Shown piece by piece: positions 32,763 to 37,799 of a stretch of DNA of 37,799 nt. The notes under the pieces are model-generated. The model was not told the DNA's origin. It saw only the letters and a list, made by a program, of their open reading frames with translations, and did not search any database. Position 1 is the first letter of the stretch, and each line of letters begins with the position of its first letter. The position numbers and the translations under genes are program-made. This DNA is from Planctomycetota bacterium (GTDB lineage: Bacteria > Planctomycetota > UBA1135), in contig RFGR01000066.1 of assembly GCA_003696625.1 (NCBI GenBank), forward strand, positions 1 to 37,799, in the 5' to 3' direction.

Positions 32763-33937
32763 CGGCCGGCGAGCAGCCGCTGGTAGATCGCCTCGGTCTG
32801 CTCGCGCGAGCGGCGGACGTCGAAGCGCTCGGCGGTCCGCCGGCAGGCCGGAGCCATCGCCGCCCGTGCTTCGGGGCGGCGCAGGAGATCGACCACCGCG
32901 TCCGCGAAGGCGTCCAGGTCCCCGTCCGGGATCAAACGCCCGGTGACCCCTTCCTCGATCGTGTCGACCACCCCGCTGACCCGGAAGCCGACCGCCGGCA
33001 GGCCGGCGGCCATGCCCTCGGCCACGGCGAGGCCGAGCCCCTCGCGGTGGGTCCCGGTCAGGTACAGGTCGGCGCAGGGCAGCAGCTCGGCCACGTCGTG
33101 CCGGCGGCCGAGGAGGAGGACCGCCTCGCCGAGGCCCAGCTCGGCGACCAGGTCGGCCAGCGCCTGGCGTTCGGGGCCGTCGCCGACGATCCAGAGCCGG
33201 GTGCCCGGCAGTGCGGCGAGGATCCGCGGCATCATCCGAATCAGGCGATCGTGCCCCTTGCTCGGCACCGCCCGCCCGACCGCGACCAACAGGTGGCGGG
33301 CGTCGCCGATCAGGCCGGCGAAGCGGCGCCGCAGCTCGGCCCGCTCGGCCTCGCTCCGCTCCGGGGGCAGCTCGATCGCGCTCGGCACCAGGTGGACCCG
33401 CTCCGGCTCCACGCCGGGGAAGGCGAGCAGGCTGTCGCGGACGTCGCTGCCGACCGCGATCAGGGCGTCAGCACGGCGGTAGAAGCGGGCCTGGAGAGCG
33501 GTGCGCAGGCGGGCCCGGAACTCCCGTGGATCCCGTTCCGGGGGGATCAGCTTCGAGCTGTGAAAGGTCAGGACGACCGGGATTCCGAGCCGCCGGCCGG
33601 CCTGGAGGCCGAGCCAGTCGGCGTCGGAGAGGTGGGTCTGGATCAGGGCGGCGCGGTGTCGGCGGGCGGCCGCGATCACGCCGTGCAGGAGCCACCGCCA
33701 GTCGCGCAGCGCCGCCCACGGTCGCCGGATCGAGGCCCGCTCGATGCCGAGCACCTCGACCGGCACCCGGGCCTCGCGCAGCAGTTCCTCGACCGGGCCG
33801 GAGCGGAGCAGCGAACAGACGGCCGGCGCGAAGGGGCCGTCCCGGCGCTGCAGCTTGACCAGGCGATAGACGTAGAGCTCGGCCCCGCCCTGAGCCAGGG
33901 TGGGGAGGAGCTGCAGGGCGACGGGGCGTTCGCTCAT
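32759..33937 (-). CDS. GT4-family glycosyltransferase
   Basis: 392 residues, GT-B fold. The N-terminal domain has LLPTLAQGGAELYVYRLVKL, the nucleotide-free Rossmann half with the GGaE acceptor loop. The donor half has LVAVGRAVPSKGHDRLIRMM (K of the phosphate-binding site), LWIVGDGPERQALADLVAEL, and the catalytic EX7E element in HREGLGLAVAEGMAAGLPAV. It is cytosolic or peripheral. It transfers a sugar from a nucleotide donor to the growing lipid-linked repeat unit, with retention. The donor sugar is not predictable. It is divergent from a second GT4 gene with a 41-bp gap and is probably monocistronic from a TAGACT element at 33964-33959. Confidence 0.88.
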   Translation of the reverse strand: MSERPVALQLLPTLAQGGAELYVYRLVKLQRRDGPFAPAVCSLLRSGPVEELLREARVPVEVLGIERASIRRPWAALRDWRWLLHGVIAAARRHRAALIQTHLSDADWLGLQAGRRLGIPVVLTFHSSKLIPPERDPREFRARLRTALQARFYRRADALIAVGSDVRDSLLAFPGVEPERVHLVPSAIELPPERSEAERAELRRRFAGLIGDARHLLVAVGRAVPSKGHDRLIRMMPRILAALPGTRLWIVGDGPERQALADLVAELGLGEAVLLLGRRHDVAELLPCADLYLTGTHREGLGLAVAEGMAAGLPAVGFRVSGVVDTIEEGVTGRLIPDGDLDAFADAVVDLLRRPEARAAMAPACRRTAERFDVRRSREQTEAIYQRLLAGR

Positions 33938-33945
33938 GGCGGCGC

Positions 33946-33968
33946 TAGCCTTGGGCGCAGTCTAGCCG
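33946..33968. promoter_or_regulatory. Divergent promoter region between two glycosyltransferase genes
   Basis: Two CTAG cores (33945-33948 and 33962-33965) lie 13 bp apart. The minus-strand hexamer TAGACT (33964-33959) would start at about 33952, 15 nt before ATG 33937. Plus-strand candidates are TAGCCT (33946-33951) and TAGCCG (33963-33968); the latter predicts a start at 33975, 4 nt before GTG 33979. Confidence 0.4.
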
Positions 33969-33978
33969 TCCCCCCGCC

Positions 33979-35163
33979 GTGGCCGACTCCCCCGCCCCCG
34001 TTCCGGTCCTCTTCGTCCTCACCGACTTGCGCGTCGGCGGGATGGAGCGGAAGGTGGTCGAGATCGTCCAGAAGATCGACCGCCGCCGCATCCGGCCGGT
34101 GGTCGCCTGCCTGAAGGAGGCCGGCGCGCTGGCGCCCGAGGTCGAGGCGGCCGGGGTACCGCTCTATTCGCGGTTGATCCGGGGCCGGACCGATTTCCTG
34201 GTCCTCTGGCGGCTGCGGCGGGTGATCCGACGCGAGGGCATCCGGGTCGTCTGCACCGTCGGCGACGGCGGCGACCGGATGTTCTGGGGCCGGCTGGCGG
34301 CCCGGCTCTGCCGGTTGCCGGGAATCGTCTCGACCCTGCACTCGACCCGCAATCCCGGCGGCGGCAGCATCCTCGACCGTCCCAACCGCTGGCTGTTCGG
34401 GCTCACCGATGCCTTCGTCGCGGTCGCCGCCGGCGCCGCCCGCTACTTGGTCGAGGAGGAGGGGTTCCCGCCGGAGAAGGTGGTCGTGATCTACAACGGC
34501 GTCGACCTCGACCGGTACACCGGCGCCGGCCGCGAGGCGGCCCGGGCCGCGCTCGGCCTGCCCGCCGATGCGCCGGTGGTCGCCCACGTCGCCGCCTTCC
34601 GGCCGGAGAAGGCGCACGACGTCCTGCTCCGCGCCGCCGCCCGGGTCGTCGCGCGCCTGCCGGCGGCCCGGTTTCTGTTGATCGGTGACGGCCCCGAACG
34701 GCCGCGGATCGAGGCCCTGCGGTCCGAGCTGGGGCTGGAGGAGGCGGTTCGCCTGCTCGGCCGCCGCTCGGACATCCCCGAGCTGCTGGCGGCGGCCGAC
34801 CTGGCGGTCCTTTGTTCCCACCCGATGGTCGAGACCTTCCCGAACTCGGTGCTCGAGGCGATGGCCTCGCGCCGGCCGGTGGTCAGCACCCGGGTCGGGA
34901 GCGTCGACGAGCAGATCGAGGACGGCGTGGAGGGTTTCTTGGTGCCGCCGGGGGATCCGGAGGCGCTGGCCGACCGGATCCTCCGGGTCCTGGAGAATCC
35001 CGGCCTGGCCCGGCGGATGGGCGAGGCCGCCCGGGAGAAGGTCGAGAAACACTTCAGCGCCGCCCGCATGGTGGGCGATCGAGAGGAGCTGTTCCTCGCC
35101 CTGGCGGCCGGTCGGGGTGTCCCTGCCCGGCTATACTGGCAGAACCCCCCTCGGAAGGCCTGA
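33979..35163 (+). CDS. GT4-family glycosyltransferase
   Basis: 394 residues with a GTG start. LFVLTDLRVGGMERKVVEIV is the N-terminal acceptor-side loop. VVIYNGVDLDRYTGAGREAA marks the inter-domain linker, VAHVAAFRPEKAHDVLLRAA the donor phosphate site, and FLLIGDGPERPRIEALRSEL the following strand. The EX7E motif is SHPMVETFPNSVLEAMASRR. The protein acts on the cytosolic side in repeat-unit assembly. It is followed after 46 bp by the priming transferase gene. Its last codons contain a TATACT hexamer that may serve that gene. The tail after residue 370 (RGVPARLYWQNPPRKA) is not family sequence and may be a relict extension. Confidence 0.88.
   Translation: MADSPAPVPVLFVLTDLRVGGMERKVVEIVQKIDRRRIRPVVACLKEAGALAPEVEAAGVPLYSRLIRGRTDFLVLWRLRRVIRREGIRVVCTVGDGGDRMFWGRLAARLCRLPGIVSTLHSTRNPGGGSILDRPNRWLFGLTDAFVAVAAGAARYLVEEEGFPPEKVVVIYNGVDLDRYTGAGREAARAALGLPADAPVVAHVAAFRPEKAHDVLLRAAARVVARLPAARFLLIGDGPERPRIEALRSELGLEEAVRLLGRRSDIPELLAAADLAVLCSHPMVETFPNSVLEAMASRRPVVSTRVGSVDEQIEDGVEGFLVPPGDPEALADRILRVLENPGLARRMGEAAREKVEKHFSAARMVGDREELFLALAAGRGVPARLYWQNPPRKA
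35132..35137 (+). promoter_or_regulatory. -10-like hexamer TATACT inside the end of the GT4 gene
   Basis: TATACT, a close match to TATAAT, lies 72 bp before the ATG of the priming transferase and within the last codons of the preceding gene. The predicted start is near 35144, with a 66-nt leader. It could provide separate expression of the priming enzyme. Confidence 0.4.
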
Positions 35164-35209
35164 GAGGCATCCCCTCGCAGGTCCGTCGGCGGCCTCCCTC
35201 CCCTGGGCC

Positions 35210-36649
35210 ATGCTTCGACGCCATCGCCTGCTGATCCATCGCCTGCTCGTCTACTTCGACGCCGGGCTGGTCCTGTTGACCTATGCGGCCGGGGTGCGGT
35301 TCCGCGGCTGGTTCGTGCCGGCCGGCTCCGATTTCTGGCGCTCGGAACTCCTGCACTCCTTTCTGGCGCTGCTGTCGATCTTCGTAGTGCTGGCCGGCTA
35401 CCAGCTCGCCGGCCTCTACCAGAGCCAGCGCATGCGCACGATCGTCGGCGAGGCCGGCCGCATCCTGCTGGTCAACGGACTCTGTTTCCTGTTCCTGCTC
35501 GCCCTCCTCACCGGGCTGAAGGCGCCGCCGGCCAACCTGGTGGCGGCGATGCTGTTCCAGACCCTGAACGCGGGTCTCGGCATCTCGACCCGACTGGCGA
35601 TCCGCACGATTGCCCGGATCGTCCGCCGCCGCGGCTACAACTACCGCCACTTGGTGGTCGTGGCCGACGCCAAGCGGGACCCGGCCCAGCTCCTTCGCAA
35701 GATCCTGGCCCACGACTACTGGGGCTTCCGGGTCATGGCGGTGGTCTATCCACCGGCCGGCGAGGAGCCGGAGTGGGACGGCGAACACTTGCCCGGCAAC
35801 CCGCCGGTCCTGGCCCGCGAGCAGCTGATCGAGTTCATCGACAAGGAGCCGATCGACGAGATCTGGGTCGACGGCCTGCCCGACGATTCGGGGGCCACCT
35901 ACGACCTGGCCGCGGCCGCCGCCGAGCAGGGCATCGCCCTCCGCTACTGCATGCCGCAGAACTTCTTCCCCGGTGTCCGCTGGGGCTTCGACAACTTCGA
36001 GGACCTGACCACCGTTTCCGCCGCCCACTCGCCGATGACCGACATCGCGCGGGTGATCAAGCGGGCGATCGATGTCACCGTCGCCTCGGTGATCCTGGTC
36101 GCGGCGGCGCCCCTGATGCTGGTGGTCGCCGTCCTGCTGATGCTCGAGCGGAACGGCGGCGGCGTGCTGTTCCGGCAGGAACGGGTCGGTCTCAACGGCC
36201 GCCTCTTCACCTGCTACAAGTTCCGGACTATGGTGCCGGACGCCGAGAAGCGGCGGGCCGAACTCGAGAAATTCAACGAGATGGGCGGGCCGGTGTTCAA
36301 GATGAAACGGGATCCGCGCATCACGCCGCTCGGTGCCATTCTGCGCAAGTTCAGCATCGACGAACTGCCGCAGCTCTTCAACGTCCTCAAGGGCAACATG
36401 AGTCTGGTCGGGCCGCGGCCGCCGATCCCGAGCGAGGTGGACCTCTACCAGCGCAACCAGAAGCGGCGGCTCAGCGTCAAGCCGGGCATCACCGGGCTTT
36501 GGCAGGTGAGCGGGCGCAACGAGATCTCCGACTTCGAGGAGTGGGTGCGATTGGATCTCGAGTACATCGACAAGTGGTCGTTGATGCTGGATCTGAAGAT
36601 TCTGCTGAAGACGATTCCGGCGGTGTTTCTGGCCAAGGGTGCCCGTTGA
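35210..36649 (+). CDS. Exopolysaccharide priming transferase (WcaJ-like polyprenyl glycosylphosphotransferase)
   Basis: 479 residues from ATG 35210. Four N-terminal helices (about residues 12-125) precede a CoA-binding-like Rossmann domain (YRHLVVVADAKRDPAQLLRK, EPIDEIWVDGLPDDSG). The catalytic domain starts IKRAIDVTVASVILVAAAPL with the re-entrant helix. It then has LFRQERVGLNGRLFTCYKFR, TMVPDAEKRR, KMKRDPRITPLGAILRKFSI, DELPQLFNVLKGNMSLVGPR and SVKPGITGLWQVSGR, all signatures of the PHPT family. It transfers a sugar-1-phosphate to undecaprenyl phosphate. The stop TGA (36647-36649) takes its G and A from the left end of the insertion sequence. The ending AVFLAKGAR is near the usual family length (GRGAY-type ends), so truncation is minimal. 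Confidence 0.9.
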   Translation: MLRRHRLLIHRLLVYFDAGLVLLTYAAGVRFRGWFVPAGSDFWRSELLHSFLALLSIFVVLAGYQLAGLYQSQRMRTIVGEAGRILLVNGLCFLFLLALLTGLKAPPANLVAAMLFQTLNAGLGISTRLAIRTIARIVRRRGYNYRHLVVVADAKRDPAQLLRKILAHDYWGFRVMAVVYPPAGEEPEWDGEHLPGNPPVLAREQLIEFIDKEPIDEIWVDGLPDDSGATYDLAAAAAEQGIALRYCMPQNFFPGVRWGFDNFEDLTTVSAAHSPMTDIARVIKRAIDVTVASVILVAAAPLMLVVAVLLMLERNGGGVLFRQERVGLNGRLFTCYKFRTMVPDAEKRRAELEKFNEMGGPVFKMKRDPRITPLGAILRKFSIDELPQLFNVLKGNMSLVGPRPPIPSEVDLYQRNQKRRLSVKPGITGLWQVSGRNEISDFEEWVRLDLEYIDKWSLMLDLKILLKTIPAVFLAKGAR

Positions 36650-36668
36650 AACTGGCCCCACCCCCTGG
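36648..36668 (+). repeat. Left terminal inverted repeat of the insertion sequence
   Basis: 21 bp beginning GAAACTGGCCCC and ending CCCTGG, an exact reverse complement of 37779-37799. Its first two bases complete the TGA stop of the upstream priming transferase. Confidence 0.92.
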
Positions 36669-36756
36669 CTCGCTTTCCTCCCCGCGGCCGTAACCCCGCC
36701 GGCCCCGTTCCGTCTCCTCTGGCAGACCGACCCCGCGCCCCGCGGGCCGACCTGCC

Positions 36757-37764
36757 ATGAGCCGATTCCAGCCGCCGCACTGTCCCCACCCCCGCTGCCC
36801 CTCCCGCCACGGCCGCGCCCCCTTCCTCTGGCGACGCCGCGGCTCCTACCCCAGAAAGGTCGACGGAAGACGCGTACAACGCTTCCTCTGCCGCACTTGC
36901 GGCCGCTCCTTCTCCACCCAGTCCTTCCGCCTCGACTACCGCCTCCAGCGCGTCCACGTCAACCCCGCCCTCTTCCGCCTCCTCGTCTCCAAGGTCACCT
37001 TCCGCCAGGCCGCCCGCCTCCTCGGCATCGACCGCAAGACCGTCGCCCGCCGCGCCCGCCTCTTCGGCCGCCACGCCCGACGCTTCCACGAGGCCCGCCT
37101 CCGCGCCGCCCGAGCCCGGGGCGGACTCGACGGGGTCTTCCAGCTCGACGAACTCGAGACCTTCGAGACCGACCGCCGCCTCCAGCCGCTGACCGTCCCG
37201 GTCCTGATCGAGCGGCGGAGCTTCTTCGTGGTCCACGTCGGGGTCGGGACGCTGCCGGCCCGGGGCGGGCTGTCGGCGGCGAAGAAGCGGCGCAAGGCGG
37301 AGCTGGAGCGGCTGCGGGGGAAGCGGCGGAGCCAGTCCCGGGCGCAGGTGCGGGTGGCGGTGCGGCGGCTGGGTCGGGTGCTGGCGGCGGGGGCGCCGCT
37401 GGTGTTCGAGAGCGACCGTAAGTCCACGTATCCGGGGATCTTGCGGGAGGTGTTCGGGGGCCGGGTGGGGTCGCACCGGCGGGTGTCGTCGCGGGCGCGG
37501 CGGTGCCCCGGGAGCGTGTTGTTTCCGATCAACCACACGCTGGCGCGGATGCGGGACCGGGTGTCGCGGCTGGTGCGGCGGAACTGGGGGGCGTCGAAGC
37601 GGCGGCGGTGTCTGCGCTGGCACCTGTGGATGTGGGTGGCGTGGCGGAACTACCTGCGGCCGGTGACAGTGGCGGCCGGGGTGCCGACGCCGGGGGTGAT
37701 CGTCGGGGCGGCCGAGCGGAGGTGGGCGGTGGCGGATTTTCTGCGGTGGCGGGTGACGCTGTGA
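36757..37764 (+). CDS. Transposase with zinc ribbon and DDE-like core (IS1/IS1595-like)
   Basis: 335 residues. An N-terminal zinc ribbon uses Cys9, Cys14, Cys45 and Cys48 (HCPHPRCPSRHG; FLCRTCGRSFSTQSF). A helix-turn-helix follows (VTFRQAARLLGIDRKTVARR, about 78-100). Catalytic candidates are Asp131 in GVFQLDELETFE and Asp220 in VFESDRKSTYPGI. The C-terminal PINHTLARMRDRVSRLVRRN followed by ASKRRRCLRWHLWMW resembles the IS1 pattern R-x-R-L-x-R-L-x-R-K, but the Glu that normally precedes it is not evident. Codon choice changes midway: C-ending codons in the first half (CGC, CTC, GCC), G-ending in the second (CGG, CTG, GCG, GTG). The ORF is intact, so the element may be active. Confidence 0.85.
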   Translation: MSRFQPPHCPHPRCPSRHGRAPFLWRRRGSYPRKVDGRRVQRFLCRTCGRSFSTQSFRLDYRLQRVHVNPALFRLLVSKVTFRQAARLLGIDRKTVARRARLFGRHARRFHEARLRAARARGGLDGVFQLDELETFETDRRLQPLTVPVLIERRSFFVVHVGVGTLPARGGLSAAKKRRKAELERLRGKRRSQSRAQVRVAVRRLGRVLAAGAPLVFESDRKSTYPGILREVFGGRVGSHRRVSSRARRCPGSVLFPINHTLARMRDRVSRLVRRNWGASKRRRCLRWHLWMWVAWRNYLRPVTVAAGVPTPGVIVGAAERRWAVADFLRWRVTL

Positions 37765-37778
37765 ATCAGGATTGTGAT

Positions 37779-37799
37779 CCAGGGGGTGGGGCCAGTTTC
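37779..37799 (-). repeat. Right terminal inverted repeat of the insertion sequence
   Basis: 21 bp ending GGGGCCAGTTTC, an exact reverse complement of 36648-36668. It occupies the last bases of the window, so the flanking target sequence is not visible. Confidence 0.92.

Larger units (their letters stand above)
36648..37799 (+). mobile_element. Complete insertion sequence, 1152 bp, with perfect 21-bp terminal inverted repeats
   Basis: The left end (36648-36668, beginning GAAACTGGCCCC) and the right end (37779-37799, ending GGGGCCAGTTTC) are exact reverse complements over 21 bp. The match continues for about 6 bp more with two mismatches. One transposase gene fills the interior (36757-37764). 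The element interrupts sequence directly after codon 479 of the priming transferase. A target duplication cannot be checked because the window ends at the last base of the right repeat. The family looks IS1/IS1595-like by transposase architecture but I cannot assign it. Confidence 0.9.

Noticed and set aside
30428-34114. Plus-strand open frame of over 1200 codons
   Set aside because: It runs antisense to wza, then out of frame through the flippase gene and antisense to a GT4 gene; such a mosaic is a shadow of real genes in GC-rich DNA.

Overview
The window is uniformly very GC-rich bacterial chromosomal DNA with dense, short-spaced genes on both strands. No rRNA, tRNA, CRISPR array or prophage was seen. 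Several paralogous alkaline-phosphatase-fold 'sulfatases', a bacterial TMTC/TPR membrane protein, a RecD2 helicase and a Wzx/Wzy-type exopolysaccharide locus, together with the base composition, suggest Acidobacteriota (Thermoanaerobaculia-like). That placement is an inference from gene content and should be held loosely.

Positions 1-23090 are mostly housekeeping and metabolic genes in short operons. In order they are: a 5'-truncated sulfatase-like gene, a DUF4863-type cupin and a TMTC-like multipass TPR protein; RecD2 (minus); ribosomal protein bS21 and an RluA-type pseudouridine synthase; an unknown protein (minus) and an alpha/beta hydrolase; a YciA-like thioesterase; Hsp20 and a radical SAM protein (minus); a GST-like protein; IspG with a lipoprotein-like sulfatase; a CxxCH lipoprotein (minus); a degenerate galactokinase-like GHMP protein; a membrane-anchored unknown (minus); an M20 peptidase; and two divergent membrane sulfatases.

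Positions 23063-36649 form an exopolysaccharide region. A tight six-gene minus-strand operon runs from 31279 down to 23063: Wza-like export protein, Wzc-like co-polymerase with a wrecked ATP site, O-antigen ligase/polymerase, GNAT acetyltransferase, membrane sulfatase and polysaccharide deacetylase. A Wzx flippase, two GT4 glycosyltransferases and a WcaJ-type priming transferase sit beside it. Together they give priming, chain building, flipping, polymerisation and export, plus possible decoration by acetylation, deacetylation and sulfate/phosphate-group chemistry.

Positions 36648-37799 are a complete insertion sequence with a perfect 21-bp terminal inverted repeat. Its left end supplies the last two bases of the stop codon of the priming transferase gene, and its right end coincides with the last base of the window.

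The main unusual signals are as follows. (1) Many genes have a TAnnnT -10-like hexamer only 6-10 bp before the start codon, which predicts leaderless transcripts; hsp20 instead has a textbook sigma-54 promoter and a strong Shine-Dalgarno site. (2) Several divergent gene pairs have -10-like hexamers on opposite strands sharing the same TA step. (3) All five sulfatase-like proteins carry Thr where the formylglycine precursor Cys/Ser should be, and three share a membrane module with a conserved Glu. (4) Both kinase-like proteins (GHMP and Wzc) have lost key phosphate-binding residues. (5) The insertion sequence reverses its G/C strand skew and its synonymous codon choice near its midpoint.
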